From CAVPJC01 sp963705155 (lineage in GTDB: Bacteria; Chloroflexota; Anaerolineae; Anaerolineales; UBA4823), in assembly GCA_963705155.1 (NCBI GenBank), contig CAVPJC010000011.1, positions 1 through 47,287 of the forward strand: a stretch of DNA of 47,287 nucleotides, in the 5' to 3' direction. Shown here piece after piece: positions 23,572 to 34,176 of this stretch. Each line of letters opens with the position of its first letter. Position 1 is the stretch's first letter. Below the pieces are notes generated by a model. That model was not told the origin of the DNA. It worked only from the letters and a program-made list of their open reading frames with translations, and ran no database searches. Both the position numbers and the translations under genes were made by a program.

Positions 23572-25463
23572 CGGTGATTTTTTGATTTTCCTTCTGAGGA
23601 GATTTTATTACGCCATCGCCATCATTAGTATTTTCGCTGGAATATGTACGGTATTTTCGTAAACCGCGGTAGATGTAATCCGATTCCTTTCTCCTGACAC
23701 GGTTGATAGCGACACCCACAATCCGAGCGCCAGCCCTGTCTAGCTGTTCCAACATCGACAAGGCGATCGTAGCAGGCGTTTGCTTAAGCCGAATAACAAG
23801 CAACACTCCATCGACTCTGGATGATAATACCGAGGCATCTGCCAGGACGAAAGGTGGAGCATCCATAATGACAGTATCAAAACTGGTCCTAAGATCAGAT
23901 AGGATCTGACTCATCCTTGCAGAACTCAGCACCTCCACCGGGTTGGGGGGCAGGCTGCCACTTGTTATTACAGATAGCTGACCGTGATCCAGGACCTGCG
24001 CAACAGCCTCGATCTCCCCGTTATTGCGCAGGATATCGCTTAATCCAAGGGTGTTGGGGATACCGAGAACCTGATGAATTTGCGGACGGCGCAAGTCTGC
24101 ATCTACCAGGGCAACTCGTTTGCCGGTTTGGGCGATCACGAGCGCCAGATTAACAGCGACCGTAGTTTTCCCTTCAGAAACTCCAGGGCTTGTAACCAGG
24201 ATGATCTTCAAAGGCTTATCTAATTCGGCAAACTCCAGGTTGGTGCGTAGTGACCTGAACGCTTCTGTTACAGGTGATCGCGGGTTCGAAATCACAAAAA
24301 CCTTGTGATTGGTATCCCCTTTTATTTGGGAGCGATTTATTTCTGCAATATGGCCCAGGATGGGGAGTTTGAGCACTTCTGAGACTTCCTCAGAGGTCCG
24401 GAAGGTATCGTCCTGGTATTCCACAAGAAAACCAATGGCGCCCGCGGCAAACAGCCCAAGTATGCCACCTATCATCATGTTGTTGAGCGGGCGGGGGCGG
24501 ATGGGTGTTTTGCTCGGTTGAGCTTCCTCTACCTGAACAATGTTGGGGGTGCTTTTTAACTTTGCCAGGCGGATTGCCTCGTAATTGCTCAACAGGTTTG
24601 AATATATCTGTTGATAGAGACTCACAGCCGCCTGGATTTGATCGGCGTTCGCAGATCCCCCGTTACCGCTGCCGCTTTTTGCCAGCGACAGGTTCACATA
24701 AACGCTCTGGTACATATCCCGCAGGGATATAAGTTCATTCAGGCGGTCTTTTTTTATCGTCAGCTCCTGCAGGTTATCCAGAGAGGGTGTAGGTGTCACC
24801 TGAATCTCTCTTCCCTGTTGGTCTCTGGCGATAACCATAGCTCCGGGATATTCCAGCCTGACAATTTCTTGCTGCAAAGTCCGAATCTCCTCCTGCAAGT
24901 CGGATATTGTCTTCGCCACTTCCAGGGTTTGAGAATCGAAGGATTGTGTTGATAACTGGGTTAATTGATTTTGTAGTTCAGTAATCTGTTTTTCCACTTG
25001 TTGGATTTGCGCCTGCATACTTTCTTCGGAGGCAGCAAACCGGCCGGATTGGAGGGCATCGTTCTGGTCGATAAAGACTTTCACCAATGTGTTGGCGATC
25101 TCAGCCGCGCGCTGGGGGTCGCTGGCCTCGACCTTGACCTGGATCACCTCGGCATCACCCACGCGCTCCACATCCACCTGGCTCGAACTGACCGGGTAGC
25201 CGAGCCTTTCGGATGTGCCCTGAATGACTGGCCGTGTCCCCAGGAGCTCAATAAACGTTTGGGCTAACTGCTGGTCATTTGGGGTGAACAGGTTTAGAAC
25301 CCGATCCTCTGGAGCCTGCATGATCAATACCTTTGTAGTGGATTGATAGAGGGGGGTCTGGTAGCGGCTGACTATGTAGCCAATCAATATTCCCAATACC
25401 GCTCCGGTTGCAAGCAGCCAAATCCAGCGTCTTAAAGAGTGCTAAATAGTAACTTAGTTCCAT
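23564..25463 (-). CDS. Wzz/BY-kinase polysaccharide chain-length regulator (N-terminal frameshift)
   Basis: A 632-residue polysaccharide co-polymerase fused to a bacterial tyrosine kinase. The Wzz part has a first helix, a periplasmic coiled coil (QIQQVEKQITELQNQLTQL) and a second helix near MMIGGILGLFAAGAIG. The kinase part has Walker A GVSEGKTT, Walker A' ALVDADLRRP and Walker B TVIMDAPP, and a C-terminal Tyr cluster YIYRGLRKYRTYS. It would control polymer length and export through phosphorylation. The first 11 codons (MELSYYLALFK) are in another frame; a one-base change at about 25432 restores RWIWLLATG-type helix 1. The 610-residue rest is intact from 25396. Confidence 0.88.
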
Positions 25464-25484
25464 CCGTGATTTCTCCAGTTTTCC

Positions 25485-28400
25485 TTATTGGTTGGCTTCC
25501 ATCGATTTTTTAGCGCTCTCAATGAGGGTCTTAGCATCCGGGAAATCCGCGCTATCCTCGGCAATCCCAATCTTGAAGGATACCAGGGAGCTGCCAGATT
25601 CGGTCTGGAAGGAATTGACGCTTATCTCCTGATACAGGCGTTCTGCCAGGTGTTTTGCACCCAGTGCGTCAGTTTCAGGAAGTATGATAACGAGCTCGTT
25701 ATTATTATATCTCCCTAATATATCCACTTCACGGATATTTCTCTGGCAATTTTCTGCGATGAACTGCAACACATTTACTGCGGTGCCTGAGGTAATTGTT
25801 ACGCTTAGTGGTTGTTTATAATCTGTAGATATTATGAGCACTGAGAGGGGGAAATTATATCGTCGCGCCCGTGGCCGTTCTTTCTCTGCCAACAGCAACA
25901 ACTGGTTACTATTGTATATGCCAGTTAATTTATCGATCGTGGTGTTTTGGATCACCTTCCCGAATAGCTCGTTTTTGTCCTTCTCATCAGAAGGGAAGTA
26001 GGCGCGCAGCGTATCCAGGATGTCTGGCATCATGATCACGCGAACGGGAATGGACTGGCAAGTGGAGAGGATGCTCTCGCGTTCATTCGGATGAACATCC
26101 GTGAGGGCGTACAAAATCAACCCGATATCAAGAGTGTCCACCAATTTAGGTATGTCCCTGGTATCACCGATTACCTGGCAGCCGTCAATCTGCATACCGC
26201 TCCTTCGATGATCATCGTCCACCATTCCCACAACGGTAAAGGCATTTGCCAGGTCGCCATTTCTGAGCAACCAGAGAGCAAACTGAGCCACCTCGCCGGC
26301 GCCAACAATCAAGACCCGTTCTCCAAGAACGCTGATTTTATTTCCTCGCAGGTGGATCCAACGCGTAGACAATCCTGTCACCAGGCGGCTGTGATAACGC
26401 ACAGAAACGAAGCCAAAAAAGGAGAACATGCCCGTAATTATTACCAGACTGGGGGGGAGAAAAGGCCCCCAGAGCATGTTCGCCGTGAATGCCGCGCTAT
26501 GTGACAAAACCACTCGATAAACCCAGTTTGATGACATCTCGATCACGAGCATGCGACCAGTCGATCCGATTGATCCCGACGATGGAGTTGATTAAACTGA
26601 AAAAGAATGCGATCACCAAAGCGATCCCGGCTGCCAGATCGATCCCCAAGTGCAATGGCTCGCCGATCCGCCAGATGACGCCTGCCGCGGCGATAGCAAC
26701 CATTGAGACGAAGATATCCGTTAAGAACCATTTCAGGTAGCGATCAATAAATTGAGACAACGGACCGAAAAAGAGCAGGCGATCAGGAACTTTTAACCTT
26801 CTGAGGCGAGGCAACAGGAGGATCGATGTCCAGAAAATCACATCCAGGTCCGTGATGATCGTCCTGTGCCGGATAAAAAGCAAATCCAGCCTGAGCTTAC
26901 TCGGCATGATGCTCTTAAGATACTCATCCATGACATTCTTCGAGCGGAACATCTTCTCTTCGTTCCGGTAAAGGATGGATGCCGGGCTGGTGATACCAGG
27001 TCGAACGGATAGAAGCTCCTGGCGAAGTTCGTCTGGCCATTTTTTTACGATCTCCGGATCTTCAGGCCGTGGCCCGACCAGACTCATCTCGCCAACCAAA
27101 ACATTCCATAGCTGAGGAAATTCGTTCAATTTGGTTTCCCGGAGCCAACGCCCGAAAGGAGTGATGCGCGCATCGTCCTGCGCGGTAACTCTAGAGCCAT
27201 TGTAGGTATCTTCAGAATTCGTACATCGTTCGGAATTTCAGGATGTTAAAAATCTTGCCGTTCAAGCCGGAGCGCGGCCCACGATATATTCCTGGACCTG
27301 GAGAATTCCGCTTAATCAATAACACAATCAGCAGGAATATCGGCGATAGGAAGATCAGTCCGACTGCAGAGATAACGATATCCAGCATACGCCGCGCAAA
27401 ATTATCCAGATAGGCAATCCAGGACGGAAAATCAACCTGTTTTTCCAGGCGCGGCACCACAAGTGATTCTGAAGCAGCCGCCGGCTGCTTTTGGGGTAAT
27501 TCCGTTTTCTCCTTCCGCCAGAGGGTAGCAAATTTCACGAGACCGAGCAGAAAGCCCAAGCCGTAACTAATGTGCAAAATTGCGAACACGGTTGGCAACA
27601 AAAAAATATGTCGCCAGGCAGAGCGTGATGCCAGCCAGAACGAGGCTGCCAGGTTTGCTGTGGTGTAGGTCAGACCAAGTGCTGCCAGGAACATCCAGCC
27701 CGCAGGGAAGATTGCCGTTAGCAGTCCCGAGACGATCAGCGCCAAAACGAAGATCGGTGGGATGAATTGGCGCAGGGCCATTTGCTTTGGGTGCTTCTGC
27801 ATCACTCGCACTTTCCAGAAACCATATTGGAAGTACTGGCGCCAGAGCGAAGGTAGTGATGAGCGGCTGTAATAACGGGAGCGTATTTCCGGTGATAACA
27901 ACACCCTACCACCAAGCTTACGCAGGCGGTAGTTGTACTCGTCATCCTGGTTTCGGACAAGCTCCTCGTCGAAAGGCCCTGCCTTTTCAACAGCCCGCCG
28001 GGTGTAAGCCGGGAAAGCTACGGAATCGACCAGCAGGCTGCGATCTTTGATTGTGCGGAATGGAGACCCACCCACACCAAAAGGGGAGCTCATAGCAAGT
28101 GCGATCGTCTGCGCAGTTTTTGACTCGCCAACCGTATCGATGGGACCGCCAACACAATCGACCCGGGTTTGACGCAAGCGCCTCACGCACATACGCACAT
28201 AGTCGGGTGCGATCTCGCAGTGACCATCCACACGGACGAGGATGTCACCTCTGGCCTGGCCCAGGGCAAGGTTCAAGCTGGATGGAACGATTTTCTTCGG
28301 GTTATCGATTAATTTAATATTGGGATGTTTGCTCTGGTATTCCTGGACGATATTCCTGGTTTGATCCGTTGATGCGCCATCAACTACAACGACCTCCATC

Positions 28401-28558
28401 AGGTGGTCGGGATAGTCTTGCGAAAGGACGGCTCCGAGGCTGCGGTGGATATAGTCGGCTTCGTTGCGGATCGGCATGATCACAGTGACCAGAGGCAACT
28501 GTTCATAGTACCTGGTGCCGGTCCGGGCATTTGGATTGGTCTCTGTGTGGATGGTCAT
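25485..28558 (-). pseudogene. ExoA-type transferase / phosphoglycosyltransferase / nucleotide-binding / GGDEF-like fusion, two frameshifts
   Basis: Read through, about 1025 residues. (1) GT2 domain of the ExoA type (VTVIMPIRNEADYI, VRVDGHCEIAPDYV, NQDDEYNYRLRKLGGR) with TM helices. (2) In the same open frame the start of a bacterial sugar transferase: RRMLDIVISAVGLIFLSP to KFRTMYE. (3) After a one-base shift near 27215 its core continues: ITPFGRWLRETK, NEFPQLWNVLVGEMSLVGP and RPEDPEI. (4) Four TM helices and, after a second shift near 26515, a CoA_binding_3-like domain (LIVGAGEVAQ). (5) A GGDEF-like domain with RYNNNEL in place of GGDEF. The start ATG at 28558 follows GGGGGG. It would begin lipid-linked polymer synthesis and extend it. 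Confidence 0.75.
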
Positions 28559-28732
28559 GGAGCCCCCCAAGTCGGTAGATCTATCTGGGATATGCATTGA
28601 GTGAATTTGAAGCAGCGGTAATAGTTGATGGATTTTGAATCCGAATCCAATTGAAAGTCGATACTTTTCATCTTTAATTAGAACTTAATCGACACATAAT
28701 GGATTTACCCTTTAATATGCCAACATTGTTGT

Positions 28733-28738
28733 TATACT
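28733..28738 (+). promoter_or_regulatory. -10 box for the beta-helix lipoprotein mRNA
   Basis: TATACT lies about 20 bases before the first stem of the riboswitch-like leader, where a transcription start near 28745 would be expected. The -35 region (about 28710-28715, CTTTAA) is poor, so an activator or extended -10 may be needed. The gap 28559-28755 otherwise holds no gene that I can see. Confidence 0.45.
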
Positions 28739-28755
28739 CGTTGATTATGAAAATC

Positions 28756-28856
28756 GATAAGGGTAATCCTGCTGAAATGCAGAACTATAAACTTGCCAGT
28801 CTAAACAGGTCGATATTCGGCCTCATCATCAATCCAGTGGCGGGGAAATACCCTAG
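28756..28856 (+). promoter_or_regulatory. Cyclic-di-GMP-I (GEMM) riboswitch-like leader
   Basis: The RNA fits the GEMM-I layout. Closing stem: AGGGTA (28760-28765) with TACCCT (28849-28854). First hairpin: CTGC-TGAAAT-GCAG with the GAAA tetraloop, followed by a junction ACTATAAAC like the conserved ACGCAAAGC. GCCA (28795-28798) pairs TGGC (28838-28841), with CTAAAC after it as in the consensus CCUAA. Second hairpin: AGGTCGA-TAT-TCGGCCT (28807-28823). The 3' side GTGGCGGGGAAATACC parallels GGUAGC-GGGUUACC. Several consensus positions are changed, so ligand specificity (c-di-GMP or cGAMP) is open. It ends 24 bases before the ATG of the lipoprotein. Confidence 0.65.
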
Positions 28857-28879
28857 CTGAGCGCCAGATAAGGGAATTC

Positions 28880-30562
28880 ATGAAAAAGAAGCAGATCTTG
28901 AGTTTATTCGTACCAGTTCTCATCAGTTTAATTGTAAGTTGTACAGCCATCCCTGTACCGCCGGTTAGCGGAACGGCCATGCCTTTACCCATAGTTGGAC
29001 AAACTTCGATCCCCCAATTGCATGCAAGTGAACCTGCTATCTCAACACGACAGGTCGACGGAACTGTCTCGCCAAACGCTCCCACTCCCACGATCTACCT
29101 GCCCCTCATCAAAAAAACCCTTCCCGAGTTTTATGTAGCACCCAATGGATCACCCCATGGAGATGGCAGCCTAAATAATCCCTGGGATCTGCAAACCGCA
29201 TTGAACAATCCTTCTGTTGTTAAGCCCGGGGATACCATCTGGATTCGGGGAGGTCAATATGGCACTGGTGGTTCTACAATATTTAATAGTAAGCTGGTTG
29301 GCAATGCAGGCAAACCGATTACCGTTCGGGCATTTCCAGGCGAACAACCCGTGATAGATGGCTCGGTCATGGTATATCGTGAATATACAACCTTTTGGGG
29401 CCTGGAAGTATTGAATTCTGATCCAAAACGATCAACTACGATTGAAGGGTCGATACCCAGGGATATTCTCCGTTCTGCTGGTTTTAACGTTCTTGCGCCA
29501 AACACAAAGTTTATTAACAACATCGTACACGACCAGGGGGAAGGCTTTGGGTTCTGGAAACAAGCGGTAAACGCAGAATTATATGGCAATATTGTATATA
29601 ACAATGGCTGGCAGGGCCCAGACCGGGGACATGGTTACAGCATCTACGCACAAAATGAGACGGGCACGAAGTTCATCCGCGACAATATATCGTTCAACAA
29701 CTTCGGTGGTTATGGCGTCCATGTTTATGGTGAAAGCATTCAGCTTGTCGGTTTTCGATTTGAAGGTAATGTTGACTTTAACGGTCAATTTCTCATTGGT
29801 GGTTTACAGCCGGCCGGTGACATCACCCTTATTGATAATTATTTCTACCGAAGTCCGATACGATTTGGATACCGCAACCAAAATAACCAGAATATCACTT
29901 TGAAAAATAACTATTTCGGAGCCCAGGGATCGAATACATTGGACATCAAGTGGTGGCAGGAAGTAGATGTTAGTGGAAATAGGATTTGGAACGATGCCAC
30001 AAAAAATGTGTCTCTAACCTATCCAAATACACACGGTTCTTACCACTGGGACAACAATGTATATTTCACGCCTGACAGTGAGTCTTTCTTGATAAATGAT
30101 GACCTGATGAATTGGGAACAATGGAGAAATGAAACCGGGTTTGACCAAAATAGCTCGATTACAACCAGTTCGCCTTCCGGGGTCGATGTTATCGTTCGCC
30201 CAAATGAATACGAAACCCAGCGAGCGCACATTATTATCTATAACTGGGAGGGCGCGAATTCAGTATCCGTAGATGTTTCCAGAGTTGGTTTACAAATTGG
30301 TCAGAAATATGTCCTTCATAATACGCAGAATTATATTAATGAGAAGATTGAAGGGACCTATGATGGCAAACCGATCAACATCCCCATGACTGGTTGGACT
30401 GTTGCAATACCAACTGGTTGGAACGAACCACTCGAGCCAAGCACTTTCCCTCAATTTGGGGTTTTCCTGGACAGGGAAATAACGAGAAATCCACTCACCA
30501 CCCCGGGATTTCCCCAGGTGTGCATCGATGCGCAAAAGCTCCTTACCAAGACGGTAAAGTGA
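28880..30562 (+). CDS. Secreted right-handed beta-helix lipoprotein
   Basis: A 560-residue exported protein. The signal peptide ends in the lipobox LIVSC (C21). A Pro/Thr-rich linker holds TIYLPLIKK, then FYVAPNGSPHGDGSLNNPWD and DTIWIRGGQY open a parallel beta-helix. The core shows Asn-ladder rungs (NIVHDQGEGF, NIVYNNGWQ, NISFNNFGGYG, NYFYRSP, NNYFGAQG), typical of pectate-lyase-like and alginate-epimerase folds. It may cleave, epimerise or bind the surface polysaccharide. No catalytic residues can be fixed. AAGGGAA precedes the ATG. It is the only plus-strand gene in the locus and has its own riboswitch-like leader. Confidence 0.85.
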   Translation: MKKKQILSLFVPVLISLIVSCTAIPVPPVSGTAMPLPIVGQTSIPQLHASEPAISTRQVDGTVSPNAPTPTIYLPLIKKTLPEFYVAPNGSPHGDGSLNNPWDLQTALNNPSVVKPGDTIWIRGGQYGTGGSTIFNSKLVGNAGKPITVRAFPGEQPVIDGSVMVYREYTTFWGLEVLNSDPKRSTTIEGSIPRDILRSAGFNVLAPNTKFINNIVHDQGEGFGFWKQAVNAELYGNIVYNNGWQGPDRGHGYSIYAQNETGTKFIRDNISFNNFGGYGVHVYGESIQLVGFRFEGNVDFNGQFLIGGLQPAGDITLIDNYFYRSPIRFGYRNQNNQNITLKNNYFGAQGSNTLDIKWWQEVDVSGNRIWNDATKNVSLTYPNTHGSYHWDNNVYFTPDSESFLINDDLMNWEQWRNETGFDQNSSITTSSPSGVDVIVRPNEYETQRAHIIIYNWEGANSVSVDVSRVGLQIGQKYVLHNTQNYINEKIEGTYDGKPINIPMTGWTVAIPTGWNEPLEPSTFPQFGVFLDREITRNPLTTPGFPQVCIDAQKLLTKTVK

Positions 30563-30565
30563 TCA

Positions 30566-31981
30566 TCACTCGGATTTTGCGTCTGCCAAATATGATTTAA
30601 TCACTTTCGCCTTACCATTGGCATGTCGAGGTATAAAGTCGACCGGATCCAGGATCACCTCTACATCACCCAACCTCTCGTGCATGCCGTTTACAATCGA
30701 CTCCCCATCCTCTCTGTCTAAAGTCATCGTGCAGGGATGTAACGCACTCGAATTCGATCCAGGCTTTCCTGTATGATCCGGGCTTCTCGAACTGGAAGGT
30801 TTTCCTTGAAAACGGTATCTACACAGCCTACCCTACGACCATCGTGAGTGAGGATGATGTCATCGTGACGACCATCCAGCATCTGCAAAAGAGGTAAAGT
30901 GCGTCCACATGCACAAGCTGTCCCAGGACTAGCAATTTCACCACGGTCGCCTAATGCATAGCGGATCAAAAGGCATATCAGCATTCAGTAGACCGGTACA
31001 AATAAAACGCCCGGTTTGCCCAGGTTCTAAACCTTCTCACTACCCTGATCTGTTACATTACTTCTCAACAATACCCACCTCTGGCCAAAGGTGCATATTT
31101 CCTTCTTTGCATTCGCTTGCCGCACTAACGATCTCGACCATCCCGTATGTGTCTCGTACAGGACACTGGAATGTTAGGGATGTCGTTTTGCGGCGATTAG
31201 GATACAAAGGCTCGCCATTGCTAATGGCAACCTTCAAAACCGGTGCCTCCAACCCAAGATCGAGTGCGATTTGAGCCAGGGCATGCATTCGAGGAAGCTA
31301 AAACCGAGCAAATATTCGACCTTATATTGACGCATAGCCTCCAAGTAAACCGGGACGTAGTTCGGTGAAAGATGGTAGGCAGACATGTACAGTTGATTTA
31401 ATCCTGAATTCCATACCCAGAAAGGTGGTCGAGACTGTGAGAAGGGTGCTATGAGTTGGCCGCCGAGCATTGCCCAGCTTTTTTTTCGAGAGACACCATG
31501 CCATATGTGAATGCGCGCCTCACATAATGCATACCATTTCTGCACGGTCTCACGGCTCAACCAAGACTTCTCACTGGTTTACCGGTCGTGCCGCTGGTGC
31601 TGTCGCGGATCATTTTACTAATGTCGCAGTCTTCAGCTACAAAAGCGGGTGCCTGTACCCGCAGTGGTTCTTTCTCGAGGACAGGCCAGTTCTCCAGGTA
31701 CTCCCACGATGCTCGATCATTCTTTCTTCGCCTGGCAGACCATTGTTCCCGATAATAAGGCACCTTCGTAGCTGCCCGGTGGAGCAAGGTTGCCAGGCGC
31801 TCCTCTTGCCAGTCTTTCCACTTCTCCGGCGCCCGACTGTCTTCTTGCTCCAGCGCTTCTTCTTGAAGCGGTCGGTTGAACGACCCGAACGCAGCCTGCG
31901 TAAGTTGTAACCGTGCGCACTGGCTGCCAAAACGCGAAAAGGATATGGGAGATGATGATAGATCCGAAGAAATTTGTCCAT
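30566..31981 (-). pseudogene. CapK/PaaK-like adenylate-forming enzyme, many frameshifts
   Basis: Pieces in all three frames join to one protein of about 470 residues, normal for the phenylacetate-CoA-ligase/CapK family. In order: MDKFLRIYHHLPYPFRVLAA; LLHRAATKVPYYREQW; the ATP loop RDSTSGTTGKPV; SAYHLSPNYVPVYLEAM; DTYGMVEIVSAASEC (the YG-x-x-E motif); GQTGRFICTGLLN; RYALGDRGE; and the C-terminal HANGKAKVIKSYLADAKSE. Frame changes fall near 31855, 31563, 31280, 31058, 31032, 30975 and 30738. CapK-like enzymes activate a carboxylate for transfer to capsule sugars. The heavy damage means real decay or very poor sequence here. It starts 13 bases after the next upstream gene ends. Confidence 0.72.
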
Positions 31982-31994
31982 CGATTAAGCGACC

Positions 31995-33042
31995 TTACTG
32001 GTTAATCCAAAAATTGGGTAAAAGGTTTTCCCACAGTGTTCTCACCCTGGGCCAGGCGCATGAATTTGCCAGCCGTCGTCCGTTCTCAGACAAATTTCTA
32101 CAGAGTCCGGCTCAGCGACCAGGCGGCAAACTGATGCCACCATCGCCTGCACATCTTCATTCTTCACCAAAAGGGCTGTATGCTCATTCTTTAACAGGTA
32201 TGGAATTCCCCCGACCTCCGTTGCCACCACTGGCAACCCGAATGCGGCAGCTTCAAGCACACTCACCGGCATATTGTCCACCCGGTTGGTGTTCAAAAAG
32301 ATATCGTGAGAAGAGAATTCCCGCTGTTTTGCGGACATATCCAGGAAACCCGTGAAGCGTGTTGCCTCCAATAGATCGTAGTGCGCTGCCAGGCGCTTTA
32401 CCTGTTCTAATTGCCCTTTTTCCTGTCCGGCCATCGTCAGGCGGGCTTGAGGAAATGTCCCACGCAAACGCTTCAACACTTCCACTGCCATCTCGGGGTT
32501 GTAAGCCGGATGGAATGTCCGCATCCAGAGCAGGTGAGGCTGGACCTCCTGGCGCAGGCGATAAGGATAGTGATCCATTTGCAGGACATTGGGAATGATC
32601 TTGACGTCGAACCCCCAACCGGTAAAAAAACTTGCCAGGAAACCAGACGGGGAAACCAGTACATCACAACGTTCCAGCACCCGGCGTACCCAATGCGGGT
32701 GACGCCTGGAAAAGGCCGGCAAGTTCCCGCCGTGCAAGACAAAGACGAGTGGCTTGCCGAGCAGCCTCGCAACAAGACTGGCAATATCGGCAATCCCAAA
32801 ACCAGGACCGCTGAAGACCGAAAGGATAGTTAGATCAAACTTATTCCTCCACAAAATGAGCGACGCCACGGTGTCAATCAGCCGCAAGATCCGCGACGGA
32901 ATGGTCGAAGTCAGGCACACCTGGTAACCGTCTTGAGTAAAAAGATGAGCTAATATTTCTCCTGGGTTACCACCCATCCGGGGTGCTTGCCCAGCATGGG
33001 TCCGACAAAACAGAGACGGATTCCCTTCTCTTCAGGCATCAT
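31995..33042 (-). pseudogene. GT4-family glycosyltransferase, frameshifts near both ends
   Basis: A GT-B retaining transferase of about 349 residues. The start reads MMPEEKGIRLCFVGPMLGKH and PGWVVTQ, then shifts frame near 32962 to GEILAHLFTQDGYQV. The middle 310 residues are intact and hold VFVLHGGNLPAFS, FDVKIIPNVL, the donor site NMPVSVLEAAAFGLPVVATE and VGGIPYLL. Near 32095 a second shift leads to LSENGRRLANSCAW and the stop at 31995-31997. GT4 enzymes take NDP-sugars. Single-base indels explain both shifts, so the gene may be intact in the organism. Confidence 0.82.
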
Positions 33043-33073
33043 CCTGACCCTCAGGAGTAATGGAATAGATCGG

Positions 33074-34176
33074 TTAAGCAGGGTAAGATTTCACAGTACA
33101 GCCCAACCAATCGTCCTGCCAGTGAATCAAAGCTGTACAACTGCTCAACACGGCGGCGACCATTCTCGCCGAAGCGTTTGCGCAGATCGGCTCATCGCGG
33201 AGCTCGATCATCCGATCTGCCAGGATCACAGCATCGTCAAATGGCACCACAAAACCAGTTTCCCGATCCTGGACGATGGTTGCTGCTTCGCCGGCGGGCG
33301 TGGTGATCACCGGCAAACCGGCTGCCATTGCCTCGATGAGCACATTCGGGAAACCCTCCCGATCTGAGGTCAACACAAGCAAGTCAGCCCTGTTCAAAAT
33401 ATTGGGGATATCATCCCGAAGGCCCAGGAAGTTCACGTCCTCGCCCGAGAGGCCCAGCTCATCAGCTAAATGCTGCAAATTCTCTCGTTCCGGTCCATCC
33501 CCGGCGATAACGCCACTCAACTCCGGTTCGCTATTCCGGGCTAAAGATAGCGCTCTGAGAAATAAATCCAGGCGTTTGACAGGGATGAGCCGCGCCACTG
33601 CAAGAGCAATCAGTTCATTTGGAGCATCTGGTGAGAGTGTCTGGCGCTCAAATTTATGATCAAAACTCGCCAAGTCCACGACGTTGGGAAGAATAAAAAC
33701 CTTGCTCCCCGCCAGTCCTGCTTTGAGTGCGTTTTGTTTGGCTGACGCTGAATTGACCAGCATCACTGAAGGCAGAGAGAGAAGCCAGCGACCCCATAAG
33801 CCATTCAACCGCACTTCAGTGATGACATCACTGCGTGCGGCCCCGATTGAAATCGCCCCACTGCACCAGGCCGCAACCGCGCAGTAAAGGTTTGCATAAA
33901 AGTGTGTGGCCTGAATGATATGTGGTCTAAAAGACCACATGTGCCGAAGTAAAGCAGCCAGGCGAATGAGCGGGTGTGTAAAACGACCTATCCATACAGG
34001 GGGCAGGCCAAGCTGGCAAAAGGCCTGTTCGTAATCACCGCCCTGTTGAGGCAATAAACCCGCAAGTCCACCTGAAGCGACAGGAGAGCTTTCGCCAGAT
34101 AATAGGCTTGCTTTTCTGCCCCACCCTTGCCCAGCTCTCCCACCACCAGGGCTACCCGCAGCCGTCCGCGTTTTAT
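33074..34176 (-). CDS. GT4-family glycosyltransferase (N-terminal frameshift)
   Basis: A GT-B transferase of about 367 residues. The N-terminal motif LRVALVVGELGKGGAEKQA is read in a different frame from the rest; the shift lies near 34060, inside VYCLN/QQGGDYEQAF. The rest is intact: LNGLWGRWLLSLP, VFILPNVVDL, VARLIPVKRLDLFLRAL, AGDGPERENL and the donor site SDREGFPNVLIEAMAAGLPV. The start codon is not obvious; the frame reaches back to about 34176, overlapping the stop of the ligase gene. In this locus it follows the polymerase/ligase gene directly. Confidence 0.82.

Noticed and set aside
28801..29091. A 96-codon minus-strand open frame over the riboswitch and lipoprotein start
   Set aside because: It overlaps the clear signal peptide and lipobox coding sequence and the structured leader; its product shows nothing recognisable.
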